Source: Dyella sp. C11 (lineage in GTDB: Bacteria; Pseudomonadota; Gammaproteobacteria; Xanthomonadales; Rhodanobacteraceae). Taken from it: a DNA stretch of 64,000 nucleotides. The stretch lies in NCBI RefSeq assembly GCF_003121485.1, contig NZ_QAVX01000019.1, positions 1-64,000 of the forward strand. The letters are read 5' to 3'. Below are positions 25,685 to 34,299 of this stretch, in pieces. The first letter of the stretch is position 1. Every line of letters begins with the position of its first letter. Made by a program: the position numbers and the translations under genes. Below the pieces are notes generated by a model. The model saw nothing but the letters and a program-made list of their open reading frames with translations. It searched no databases and was not told where the DNA came from.

Positions 25685-27031
25685 TTACTGGGCGCTGGCG
25701 GCAGCGGCCGGAGCGGCAGCGGTGCCCGACGAGGCCGGAGCCTGGTCACCGCTGTTGTCGTCGAGCGACGGCGGCTTGATGCCGGCAGCCTGTTCCGGAG
25801 TCTGGTCCGGAGCCCAGCTCAGCGGCAGGTACACGTCGTATTCGGCGTACTGCTTCACTTCGTCGCCCTGCTTCACTTCCGGCTTGGCTTCGATGTCGTA
25901 GAAGCGGTTCACCACTTCGTCGAACTTGTAGCCGTGGGGCTGGGCGTAGGCCTTCATCAGGGCGCGGGTCTGCGGCACGCCGGCGGCGGTGCCGTTCCAC
26001 ACGGCCTTGAGGGCCGGGCCACCGAAGGCAAGGAAAGCGCGCACATCGTTGTCGTCGATCAGACGGCCAAAGCGGTCATGGCCACCCGGGGTGTTGTCGC
26101 CACCGGTGGTCGCAGCGTCAGCGGCGGTGCTGGCGGCAGCGGCGTTCAGGTCGGGCGACTTGGCCGGGGTCAGTTCAACCGACTGGCCACCGACGTTCAG
26201 GCTGGTTGCGCTGATCGGCATCGCCACGTCGAAGGAGTAGGTCTGGTCGCCCCAGTTGGTGGTGTAGATGATGCGCGGACCGGTGGTGGTCACGCCCAGC
26301 TTCTTGGCAGCCGCCTGGATCTGGCCGATGGCCTTGTTGGTGGCGTCGTCCAGTGCTTCCAGGCCACCCTTGCGCTCGATCGACGAGGACACCACGAGAA
26401 CCGGCGTCGCCTGGGTCTGCTCGATGTACGGGATCAGCTTGGTGTAGTCCACGTTCTGGACCGAGGCCAGCACGTTCTGCAGGTTGTTCAGGGTGGACTG
26501 GACGAACACGTCCGGGTCGCCGTGAATGTACAGGCTGGAGTAGCGGTTGATCAGGTTGAAGCCGTAGTCCACGTCATACGACCAGGTCACCTTGGTCAGC
26601 TGACCGCGGCTGCCGTTGCGCTCCAGGTCGATCGTGAAGTGCTTGTCGTTGCCGCGCCAGTCGTTGTCGACGTTCCACACCACGGTCGCCTTCTTGGCGG
26701 TGGCGTCGACCTTGTCGAAGCTCGGATCGGCCGAAGCAATGGTGTACTTGCCGGTGCCGACCTTGCCGTCATCGCTGGCCCAGCTGATTTCGGCGCCCGG
26801 GCCATAGGCCTTGCCCGAGAAATCGAACTTGATGTTGCGATCGGCGTCGCGCTGCTCGGAATACTCCGGGAAGCGGCGGAAGTTGTTCAGCACGTCATAG
26901 ACCTGACGCATGTCCTTGCCGATCACCAGCTGCCTTTCGATATGGCCGCTGCTCGGCATCACAACACCCACAATCACCGCCGCCACAATGACGATGATCA
27001 GGGCCACAATAAATTCAAGAACACGCATCAT
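25685..27031 (-). CDS. Membrane-anchored SRPBCC + GyrI-like fusion protein
   Basis: A 448-residue protein. An N-terminal transmembrane helix (about residues 3-24) leads to an SRPBCC/polyketide-cyclase-like ligand-binding domain ('QVYDVLNNFRRFPEYSEQRD', about 30-185). A second domain resembles GyrI/AraC effector-binding folds ('YIEQTQATPVLVVSSSIERK'), and the C-terminus is Ala-rich. It probably senses or holds a small hydrophobic ligand at the membrane; no enzyme motif is seen. The frame extends to a GTG at 27118, but I placed the start at the first ATG of an ATG-ATG pair with GGAG about 9 nt upstream. It has its own terminator. Confidence 0.72.
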   Translation of the reverse strand: MMRVLEFIVALIIVIVAAVIVGVVMPSSGHIERQLVIGKDMRQVYDVLNNFRRFPEYSEQRDADRNIKFDFSGKAYGPGAEISWASDDGKVGTGKYTIASADPSFDKVDATAKKATVVWNVDNDWRGNDKHFTIDLERNGSRGQLTKVTWSYDVDYGFNLINRYSSLYIHGDPDVFVQSTLNNLQNVLASVQNVDYTKLIPYIEQTQATPVLVVSSSIERKGGLEALDDATNKAIGQIQAAAKKLGVTTTGPRIIYTTNWGDQTYSFDVAMPISATSLNVGGQSVELTPAKSPDLNAAAASTAADAATTGGDNTPGGHDRFGRLIDDNDVRAFLAFGGPALKAVWNGTAAGVPQTRALMKAYAQPHGYKFDEVVNRFYDIEAKPEVKQGDEVKQYAEYDVYLPLSWAPDQTPEQAAGIKPPSLDDNSGDQAPASSGTAAAPAAAASAQ

Positions 27032-27256
27032 TCCGGGATTCTCCGCACGTCTCTCTGTATACGGCACAAGGGCAGTCGCCGGAGACCGGCCCGCCACGGG
27101 AGATTCCCGAAGAATCACTGCATGAACGGGGGTCGGCCAGCGCCGAAGCCACCGATACTACTTGCTCGCGCGCCTGAACGCCATCCGGCTGTAAGGATTC
27201 TCGCCATTGGCCTTCCAGACGCCCGCGAATGGCGTCCCGCAAGGCCTCGCGGGCGA

Positions 27257-27898
27257 TCAAACGATGCCCAGCTCCAGTGCCTTGAGCACGGCCCGGGTGC
27301 GGTCGCGGACGCCCAGTTTGGAGAGGATGTTGGAAACGTGGTTCTTCACCGTCCCCTCGGCCACCTTCAGGGAGTTGGCGATCTCCTTGTTGCTGTAGCC
27401 GCCGGACAGCAGGCGCAGGATCTCCGTCTCGCGCTCGGTCAGCGGGTCGGGCTGTTCCAGGCTGGTGAACTGGTTCTGCATGCGGCCCACGCCGGCCAGC
27501 AGGCGCTGGGTGACCATGGGCGCCACCAGGGAGCCACCGGCAGCCACCGTGCGAACGGCCTCCACCAGCTGCTCCAGCGAGACATCCTTGAGCAGGTAGC
27601 CGCGCGCGCCGGCCTTCAGGCCCTGCAGCACGAGCTGGTCGTCGTCGAAAGTGGTGAGGATGATGGTCGGCGGCAGCTCGTTGCGGGCAGACAGCGCCTG
27701 CAACACTTCCAGGCCGCTCATGTTGGGCATGCGCAGATCCAGCAGCACCACGTCGGGCTTCACCCGCGGGATGTCCTGGACGGCCTGGGCGCCGTCGGCG
27801 CATTCGGCCACCACGCGGATGTCCTCCGCCAGATCCAGCAGTGAACGGACGCCCTGGCGCACCAGGTTCTGGTCGTCAACGAGACAGACGGAAATCAT
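27257..27898 (-). CDS. NarL/LuxR-type response regulator
   Basis: A 213-residue regulator. The receiver domain has Asp8-Asp9, phosphoacceptor Asp54 in 'VVLLDLRMPNMSG', Thr81 in 'ILTTFDDD' and Lys103 in 'LLKDVS'. A LuxR helix-turn-helix follows (about 145-205: 'LTERETEILRLLSGGYSNKE'). GAGG lies 7 nt before the ATG at 27898; the longer frame to 28030 runs into the repeat element and is rejected. It pairs with the histidine kinase gene upstream, from which it is separated by 370 bp holding structured repeat copy 2. Confidence 0.93.
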   Translation of the reverse strand: MISVCLVDDQNLVRQGVRSLLDLAEDIRVVAECADGAQAVQDIPRVKPDVVLLDLRMPNMSGLEVLQALSARNELPPTIILTTFDDDQLVLQGLKAGARGYLLKDVSLEQLVEAVRTVAAGGSLVAPMVTQRLLAGVGRMQNQFTSLEQPDPLTERETEILRLLSGGYSNKEIANSLKVAEGTVKNHVSNILSKLGVRDRTRAVLKALELGIV

Positions 27899-27966
27899 CG
27901 CGGATCCTCGAAACGTTGGTGGCCAGCGTGCGATGCCCGCGGCCAACGGAGAGAACGATGCTGCTC

Positions 27967-28232
27967 GAGCCTGATCATGGGTTGCGCATGGCTCGCGTTG
28001 TTCGCCAGCGCCCGCTAGGGAGTGGCGCATGGCGCAGCGCCTGACTGGCCGTCAGGCCAAGCCGTGCGTCGCTTCCTAGCGGGCGCTGGCGAACAACCCT
28101 TCGGGCCGGATCTGTTTGTCCGCCATACCGCGTCATCACTCGGTCGTGTATCGACATACATTCCCTCGTTCTTCCTTGTCTGACGAACAAACAGCTTCCA
28201 GCGCGAGCCATGCGCAACCCATGATCAGGCTC
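27967..28232 (-). repeat. Structured intergenic repeat, copy 2 (nested inverted repeats)
   Basis: A 266-bp element inside the 370-bp gap between the sensor kinase and response regulator genes. The outer arms are a perfect 31-bp inverted repeat (27967-27997, 28202-28232). The inner arms are a perfect 23-bp repeat (27997-28019, 28075-28097) with an apical GCCTGAC/GTCAGGC stem (28039-28057). The 94-bp core (28092-28185) matches copy 1 in reverse orientation at 84 of 94 positions. The arms share almost nothing with copy 1 beyond GTTGTT and AACAACGCGAGC. Nothing else is recognisable in the gap. Confidence 0.87.
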
Positions 28233-28268
28233 CCAAGCGGCACATTTTTACACGGTCTCGCGACAAGG

Positions 28269-29498
28269 CTACAGCATGCCCAGCGCGGGAGGCTCGAATC
28301 GTGACGGTGTGTGCGCAAGCTCCTGGACCTCGCCCAGCGGCAGGCGCACGGTAAGCGCAAACCCCTGGTGCAGCGTAGGGTCCACGGTAACGCTGCCATC
28401 GAATTCCACCAGGCGTTCGCGCATGCCCGACAAACCGTTGCCCGGCCGGAAATTCGTCGCGCCGCGGCCGTCGTCGCGCGCATACAGCTCCAGCAGGTTG
28501 GTGTTGATGTAGTTGAAGCGCAGCCACAGGTTCCGGGCACCGGCGTGACGCGCGGTATTGGTGATGATTTCCTGCGCACAACGCAGCAGCACCTGCGCGC
28601 GGCGGGGATCTTCCACGCTGAAACGTGGCGGCGTTTCCATATGCACGCCAAGCCCCGGCACGCCTTCGACCAGGCTGCGCAAGGCCACGGTAAGGTCGAT
28701 GGCATCGTCCTGCCGCAGCTCGCTCACCACTTCGCGCACGTCCGAAAGCAGATGCTTGGCCGTGACCTGCGCCTTGTTCACGTGCTCGGCCGCCTGCGCA
28801 TTCACCAGGTGGCTCGCCACTTCAAGATTGAGGCTGAGCGCGGTGAGGTGATGACCGACCAGGTCATGCAGGTCGCGGGCAATGCGCATGCGCTCGGCAA
28901 TGCGCGTGGATTCGGCCAGCAAGGCACGCGTGGCGCGCAATTCGGAATTGAGCCGGCGCTGCGCCTCGCGCTCTTCCGCCTGCAGGCTGGCAATCATCGA
29001 GGTGAAGAAGACCAGCGCCGAAATGCCCAGGTACATCACCACCTGGAGGAAGGCCGTGATGATGGTCCAGCCCATGTAGCTGGCAATGATGGGGATGAGC
29101 ATCAGGTTCTGCAGCAGCATCCACGCCAGTCCCGCCCCTACCGGCAGCTGCCACGGCAGCACCACGGCGATCACCAGCATCAGCATGGCCGAGAGGCCGC
29201 TCTGGCTGAACCAGCCCATCGCCACCGCCGACCCGGTCAGCACCGCGAGGCTGATGAGCTGGACGATCGACGGATAACCGGTCTGGCGTGTCATCGCCGA
29301 GCGGCGCGTCAGCAGAAGGTAGGTCACCCCGAAGACCAGGTACGACAGAATCCATCCCGTGATGTTCGGGTTGCTCCACCACGCACTGACTTCCGCCAGC
29401 CCGCCGGGACCGGAGAGCAGGGGCAGCGCAATACACAGGTACGTGAACAGACCGGCGTACCGCAGCAGCCGGATGTGGTTAATGTTTGACCAGGCCAT
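28269..29498 (-). CDS. Sensor histidine kinase (HisKA_3/NarX-DesK type)
   Basis: A 409-residue kinase. Five to six transmembrane helices occupy residues 10-170 with little periplasmic sequence, so it probably senses a membrane or intramembrane signal. The H-box is 'RMRIARDLHDLVGHHL' with phosphoacceptor His211. The HATPase_c domain has 'QEIITNTARHA' and 'GNGLSGMRERL'. It is the partner of the response regulator downstream. The gap between the two genes and its repeat make uniform cotranscription uncertain. Confidence 0.92.
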   Translation of the reverse strand: MAWSNINHIRLLRYAGLFTYLCIALPLLSGPGGLAEVSAWWSNPNITGWILSYLVFGVTYLLLTRRSAMTRQTGYPSIVQLISLAVLTGSAVAMGWFSQSGLSAMLMLVIAVVLPWQLPVGAGLAWMLLQNLMLIPIIASYMGWTIITAFLQVVMYLGISALVFFTSMIASLQAEEREAQRRLNSELRATRALLAESTRIAERMRIARDLHDLVGHHLTALSLNLEVASHLVNAQAAEHVNKAQVTAKHLLSDVREVVSELRQDDAIDLTVALRSLVEGVPGLGVHMETPPRFSVEDPRRAQVLLRCAQEIITNTARHAGARNLWLRFNYINTNLLELYARDDGRGATNFRPGNGLSGMRERLVEFDGSVTVDPTLHQGFALTVRLPLGEVQELAHTPSRFEPPALGML

Positions 29499-29708
29499 GC
29501 GCGCATCATTAGCTAGCGGCAGGCTTGGTGCAATGCGTGAGAAGTCACTCCCTCACCCCTGCCATAAGGCACGACCGCTGCCGCTTTACGAAGGTTTTAC
29601 ATGGTGCGCCGTGATATGTGCGGCCGCCGGGTGCATGTCATAATGCGCGCCGTCACGCGGGGCCGAATCGTCGGTCTTGTCCTCGAACCACACAAAGCGG
29701 AGCAACGA

Positions 29709-30329
29709 ATGGCCCTTGCCATCCGCGACGTGCGAGAGCACGACCTGGATGCCGTACTGGCGCTCAACAACGCCGCCGGCCGCACCATCCTCGCCCTTGA
29801 CGCAGCCCAGCTGCGCTACTTCTACGAACATGCGGATTACTTCCGCGTGGCCGAAATCGACGGCCATCTCGCAGGGTTCCTTATTGCCCTGCGCGAAGGA
29901 CGCAATTACGACAGTCCGAATTACCACTGGTTTTCCGCGCACTATCCGCAGTTCGCCTACATCGACCGCATCGTCATCGCCAATGCCTATCGCCGTCACG
30001 GCCTGGGACGCATCTTCTATTGCGATGTCACCAGCTACGCGGAAGTGCGCGTGCCGCTGCTGACGTGCGAAGTGTTCCTGGAGCCGCGCGACGACGTGGT
30101 GGTGCTGTTCCACGGCACCTATGGCTTCCAGGAAGTGGGCCAGCAGCGCATGGGCGACGAAGGTCCCCAGGTGAGCCTTCTCGCCAAGGACCTGCCGAGC
30201 TACGCTTTCGTGCGCGAAACCTATCTGGACCACGACGGCCTGCCCGATGTGCCGTGGCTGGCCGAGCGCCTGCGTCCATCATCCCCTGACACCCCCCAGC
30301 GCCGCCTCGCGGGAGAGCGGCGCCCGTGA
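29709..30329 (+). CDS. GNAT-family N-acetyltransferase
   Basis: A 206-residue acetyltransferase with a GNAT core: 'IRDVREHDLDAVLALNNAAG', 'DHLAGFLIAL'-type strand (here 'IDGHLAGFLIALREG'), and the acetyl-CoA loop 'IANAYRRHGLGRIFY'. GGAG lies 7 nt before the ATG. Its stop overlaps the GTG start of minC (GTGA, 30326-30329), so it is the first gene of the min operon here. Substrate unknown. Confidence 0.85.
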   Translation: MALAIRDVREHDLDAVLALNNAAGRTILALDAAQLRYFYEHADYFRVAEIDGHLAGFLIALREGRNYDSPNYHWFSAHYPQFAYIDRIVIANAYRRHGLGRIFYCDVTSYAEVRVPLLTCEVFLEPRDDVVVLFHGTYGFQEVGQQRMGDEGPQVSLLAKDLPSYAFVRETYLDHDGLPDVPWLAERLRPSSPDTPQRRLAGERRP

Positions 30330-31105
30330 ATGCAAGAATGGATACTCAAGACGCCTGTGACCTGCGCTTCGGCCAGGTCGGCATAGCCAACGTGCGCATC
30401 AAGCGCGTCGACGCCGCGGCCCTCTGCGAAGAGCTGGAACGCCGCGTACGCACCGCGCCTCAATTGTTCTCCCGCGCCGCCGTGGTGCTGGACCTCAGCC
30501 ACCTGCTCACCCTGCCCGACGACGGGACAGTCGATGCGCTGCTCGAAGCCATCCGCAGCGCCGGCATGTTGCCCGTGGGCCTGGCCTACGGCACCAGCGA
30601 AGTCGATGCACTGTCGCAGCGCATGGGCCTGCCGCTGATCGCCAAGTTCCGTGCCGCCTACGAGCCGGCCGATGGCGGCAGCATTGCACCGCCCGCTCCT
30701 GCGCCCGCACCGGCGCCCGCTGCGGAACCGGCGCGTCGCGCCGAACCCGTACGCGAGGAAGCACCCGCCGCACCCGGACTCGGCGCACAACACGTCGATG
30801 GCACGGTGCGTTCGGGCCAGCAGGTCTACGCGCGTGATCGCGATCTCGTCGTCACTGGCACCATCGCCAATGCCGCGGAAGTCATCGCCGACGGCAGCAT
30901 CCACATCTACGGCAGTCTGCGTGGCCGTGCGATGGCAGGCGCACAGGGCGATGAGAAAGCGCGCATATACATTTCGGACTTCCGCGCGGAGCTGGTGGCC
31001 ATTGCCGGCCACTACCGCGTGTTCGAACAAATTCCAAAGGACCTGGAAGGCCAGTCTGTGCGATGCTGGCTCGAAGGGGAAAAATTGCTGATCGCCAAGC
31101 TTTGA
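30326..31105 (+). CDS. minC: Septum site-determining protein MinC
   Basis: A 259-residue FtsZ inhibitor. The N-terminal MinC_N domain (about residues 10-115) is joined by a Pro/Ala-rich linker ('PPAPAPAPAPAAEP') to the beta-helical MinC_C domain ('VRSGQQVYARDRDLVVTGTI', 'IHIYGSLRGRAMAGAQGD'). The GTG start overlaps the GNAT stop; an ATG at 30338 is the alternative and would shorten it by four residues. It works with MinD at the membrane to block polar division. Confidence 0.95.
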   Translation: MNARMDTQDACDLRFGQVGIANVRIKRVDAAALCEELERRVRTAPQLFSRAAVVLDLSHLLTLPDDGTVDALLEAIRSAGMLPVGLAYGTSEVDALSQRMGLPLIAKFRAAYEPADGGSIAPPAPAPAPAPAAEPARRAEPVREEAPAAPGLGAQHVDGTVRSGQQVYARDRDLVVTGTIANAAEVIADGSIHIYGSLRGRAMAGAQGDEKARIYISDFRAELVAIAGHYRVFEQIPKDLEGQSVRCWLEGEKLLIAKL

Positions 31106-31147
31106 CGACAGCCATGACTATTACAAAGAATCACGCGGAGATGAGCC

Positions 31148-31963
31148 TTGACTGCTGAGATTATCGTTGTCACCTCGGGCAAGGGTGGCGTGGGCAAGAC
31201 CACGACCAGCGCCTCGCTTGCCACGGGCCTTGCCATGACCGGCAAGAAGGTCGCGGTGATCGATTTCGACGTCGGCCTGCGCAACCTCGACCTGATCATG
31301 GGCTGCGAGCGTCGCGTGGTGTACGACTTCGTCAACGTCGTGCACGGCGAAGCCACGCTCAAGCAGGCGCTGATCAAGGACAAGCGCTACGAGAACCTCT
31401 ACGTGCTCGCCGCCAGCCAGACGCGCGACAAGGACGCGCTGACTCAGGAAGGCGTGGAGAAGGTACTCGACGACCTGAGCAACGACGGCTTCGACTACGT
31501 CATCTGCGACTCGCCGGCCGGCATCGAAAAGGGTGCGCACCTGGCGATGTATTTCGCCGACCACGCCGTGGTGGTGGTGAACCCGGAAGTGTCCTCGGTG
31601 CGCGACTCGGACCGCATCCTGGGCCTGCTCGCCAGCAAGACGCGTCGCGCCGAGCGCGGCGATGGCGCCATCAAGCAGCACCTGCTGCTGACGCGCTACA
31701 ACCCGGCCCGCGTGGCCGTGGGTGAAATGCTGAGCGTGAAGGACGTGGAAGAAATCCTCGGCATCAACGTGGTGGGCGTGATTCCGGAATCGGAAAACGT
31801 GCTGGCCGCGTCCAATGCCGGCGTGCCCGTCATCCTGGATGACAACTCGCTGGCCGGTCAGGCCTACGGCGACACCGTGGCCCGCATCCTCGGCGAGGAG
31901 CGCGTGATGCGCTTCCTCGACGCGCCCAAGAAGGGCTTTTTCCAGCGCGTATTCGGAGGCTGA
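31148..31963 (+). CDS. minD: Septum site-determining ATPase MinD
   Basis: A 271-residue ParA-type ATPase with the deviant Walker A '[14 protein letters not shown]' (about residues 9-22), '[12 protein letters not shown]', and the C-terminal amphipathic membrane-targeting helix '[11 protein letters not shown]'. The start is an uncommon TTG at 31148, supported by CGGAG 7 nt upstream and by exact alignment of the Walker region. It recruits MinC and oscillates with MinE. MinE follows 5 bp after its stop. Confidence 0.97.
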   Translation: MTAEIIVVTSGKGGVGKTTTSASLATGLAMTGKKVAVIDFDVGLRNLDLIMGCERRVVYDFVNVVHGEATLKQALIKDKRYENLYVLAASQTRDKDALTQEGVEKVLDDLSNDGFDYVICDSPAGIEKGAHLAMYFADHAVVVVNPEVSSVRDSDRILGLLASKTRRAERGDGAIKQHLLLTRYNPARVAVGEMLSVKDVEEILGINVVGVIPESENVLAASNAGVPVILDDNSLAGQAYGDTVARILGEERVMRFLDAPKKGFFQRVFGG

Positions 31964-31968
31964 TCGCG

Positions 31969-32238
31969 ATGGGTATTCTTGATTTCCTGAAGCGCAAGCC
32001 GGAGCCCACCGCCACCGTCGCCAAGGAGCGTCTTCGCATCATCGTGGCCCAGGAGCGCTCCAGCCGGGGCGCACCTGACTACCTGCCGTTGCTGCGCAAT
32101 GAACTGCTGGAAGTGATCAAGAAATACGTCAACGTCGATCTCGAAGCCATCAACATCAACGTTGAGCGCGACAGCGGCCACGAAATCCTCGAGCTTTCCG
32201 TGGCCCTGCCGGAAACCGCCGGAGCAAAGACCGGTTGA
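31969..32238 (+). CDS. minE: Cell division topological specificity factor MinE
   Basis: An 89-residue protein: N-terminal membrane-binding '[10 protein letters not shown]', the MinD-binding region '[19 protein letters not shown]', and the dimerisation domain with '[11 protein letters not shown]'. It stimulates MinD ATPase and drives pole-to-pole oscillation. Immediately downstream of minD, completing GNAT-minC-minD-minE. Confidence 0.97.
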   Translation: MGILDFLKRKPEPTATVAKERLRIIVAQERSSRGAPDYLPLLRNELLEVIKKYVNVDLEAININVERDSGHEILELSVALPETAGAKTG

Positions 32239-32313
32239 TCGGTGTGGCGCGGCCAAGTCGCGCCACACGCCTGCATCTGCATATCGCCGCTGCCCGGCGG
32301 CGATTTTCACGTC

Positions 32314-32823
32314 ATGTCACTCCCCTCTTCCCACGTCAACGAAGCAAGCGTGATGCGCCTGGCCGAGATCGGCTTCGAGGCGCCCTCGACGCTGCTTGCC
32401 CGCTATGGACTGGCGCTGGAACGCATCGAGCCGGGTACGCCCATTCCCGGCAGCTTCTGGGGCGACGAGGAAGCCGGCATCATCGGCACCACCGTGTATG
32501 CACGCGACGACACGCCGGTGCACTCGCTATTGCACGAAGCTGGACACCTGATCGTGCTGCCGCCGGACCGCCGCGAAGCGGTGCACACCGACGCCACCGA
32601 TTCGATCGACGAAGAAGATGCCACCTGCTACCTGCAGATCGTGCTTGCCGACGAACTGCCCGGCGTGGGACGCGAGCGCCTGATGGCGGACATGGATGCC
32701 TGGGGTTACACCTTCCGGCTCGGTTCGGCGCAGGCATGGTTCGGCGAAGACGCCGCCAACGCCCGCCAATGGCTGGTCGAGCATCACTTGCTGTCACCTG
32801 ACGGACACCCCGTCTTCCGCTAA
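32314..32823 (+). CDS. HExxH-motif protein of unknown function
   Basis: A 169-residue cytoplasmic protein with a clear 'LLHEAGHLIVLP' segment, the HExxH signature of zinc metallopeptidases, and an acidic 'DSIDEEDATCYLQIVLAD' helix about 30 residues later that could supply the third ligand. No signal peptide or membrane segment. It follows minE by 75 bp and may be cotranscribed. The start could also be the ATG at 32353. I do not recognise the family; protease activity is inferred from the motif only. Confidence 0.7.
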   Translation: MSLPSSHVNEASVMRLAEIGFEAPSTLLARYGLALERIEPGTPIPGSFWGDEEAGIIGTTVYARDDTPVHSLLHEAGHLIVLPPDRREAVHTDATDSIDEEDATCYLQIVLADELPGVGRERLMADMDAWGYTFRLGSAQAWFGEDAANARQWLVEHHLLSPDGHPVFR

Positions 32824-32916
32824 GCGGCCCACGCGGCAAAGCAAAACCTCGCTCTTGCCTCACATCGCCACAACACTCCCGGGCGCAGTGTGATTGCGTC
32901 CATCGGGAGACCGTTC

Positions 32917-34278
32917 GTGACGCCCAGGCTGAAGACCGCGACCAGTGCGCTCTGCGCTGCGATGCTGGCCATCACTGCAGCCGCGCATGGTGCCGCCACG
33001 CCACCACAGCCTGGTGCTTTTGTCGCCCGCATCGACCTTACCGGCCCGATAGGCCCGGCCGCCGCGGAATACGTGGACAACGCATTGCAACGTGCAACGC
33101 GTGACGGTGCCAAGGCCGTCGTGCTGGAAATGGACACGCCTGGCGGGCTGTCCGAGTCGATGCGTCAGATCGTTGCCAGCATTCTCGCCTCGCACGAACC
33201 CGTGATCGGTTACGTGGCGCCAGCGGGCGCGCGAGCCGCATCGGCCGGCACATACATTCTCTATGCCTGCCCCGTAGCCGCGATGGCGCCAGCCACCCAC
33301 CTGGGCGCCGCCACGCCGGTGTCGCTGGACGGTGGCGGCACGATGCCCGAGCCCGCGTCGGCAGATTCGGCCGCCAGGCCATCCACCCCCGACGACGCCG
33401 AATCGACCAAGGTGCTCAACGATGCCGAGGCATCGATCCGCTCGCTCGCCCAGCTCAATGATCGCAACGCCGACTGGGCAGGCCAATCCGTACGCGGCGC
33501 GGCAACGCTGACGGCCGACGAAGCCGCGCAAAAGCACGTGGTGGACCTGACAGCCGCCAGCCTTCCCGCCCTGCTGGCCAGCCTGGAAAGCAGGCGTGTC
33601 CACGTGGATGGCCACGATGTCACCCTCCATCTCGGCGGCCTGCCGGTACGCGACTACGCCCCGAACTGGCGCACGCAATTGCTGGGACTCGTGACGCATC
33701 CGACGGTGGCTTATCTGCTGCTGCTCGCTGGCATGTACGGCCTGGTGCTTGAAGCGTTTCATCCCGGCGCGCTGCTCCCCGGCGTCGCCGGGGCCATCTG
33801 CCTGCTTGTCGGTCTGTATGCATTGCAGTTGCTGCCGGTGAACTACGCGGGCCTTGCACTGATGCTGCTGGGCGTGGCGCTGATACTCGCCGAGGCCTTG
33901 ATGCCCACCGTGGGCGCTATTGGCATTGGCGGTGTCCTGGCGTTCGTGATCGGGTCGGTGATGTTGTTCGACGCCGGCGTTCCCGGCTATGCGGTGAACC
34001 TGGGCGTGATCGCGGGCGTGGCGCTATGTGGCGTCGTCGCGCTGGTGCTTCTGCTGCGGCTCGTCGCGCGTTCGCGCCATGCACGCACCTTCAACGGGGA
34101 TGTGCAAATGCTCCTGGTCACCGGCGAACTCACCCAGCCCATCGACGCCGGCGGCGAAGGTTGGGCACGGATCGGTGGCGAGCGTTGGCGTGTGCATTGC
34201 GAAGCTGGCCTGCCCGCGGGCACGCGCGTGCGGGTCGTGGGACGCGACGGCTTGTTGCTGCGTGTAACGCGTGCCTGA
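32917..34278 (+). CDS. NfeD-type membrane serine protease (ClpP-class, STOPP family)
   Basis: A 453-residue protein. A signal peptide ends near 'AAHGAA'. A ClpP-like protease domain has 'EMDTPGGLSESM' and nucleophile Ser109 in 'GARAASAGTYIL', with the partner Lys probably in 'DEAAQKHVVDL'. Four to five transmembrane helices follow (about residues 265-395), then a C-terminal NfeD OB-fold. I prefer the GTG at 32917 because GGGAG lies 7 nt upstream; a GTG at 32890 is possible. In archaea the homologue cleaves stomatin; here the stomatin-like gene follows 21 bp downstream, the classical NfeD-slipin pair. Confidence 0.9.
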   Translation: MTPRLKTATSALCAAMLAITAAAHGAATPPQPGAFVARIDLTGPIGPAAAEYVDNALQRATRDGAKAVVLEMDTPGGLSESMRQIVASILASHEPVIGYVAPAGARAASAGTYILYACPVAAMAPATHLGAATPVSLDGGGTMPEPASADSAARPSTPDDAESTKVLNDAEASIRSLAQLNDRNADWAGQSVRGAATLTADEAAQKHVVDLTAASLPALLASLESRRVHVDGHDVTLHLGGLPVRDYAPNWRTQLLGLVTHPTVAYLLLLAGMYGLVLEAFHPGALLPGVAGAICLLVGLYALQLLPVNYAGLALMLLGVALILAEALMPTVGAIGIGGVLAFVIGSVMLFDAGVPGYAVNLGVIAGVALCGVVALVLLLRLVARSRHARTFNGDVQMLLVTGELTQPIDAGGEGWARIGGERWRVHCEAGLPAGTRVRVVGRDGLLLRVTRA

Positions 34279-34299
34279 GTCTGGCGACGGAGGCCATCC

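Noticed and set aside
25520..27844. Long plus-strand open frame (774 codons)
   Set aside because: Antisense to the SRPBCC fusion and response regulator genes; passes through a good terminator stem.
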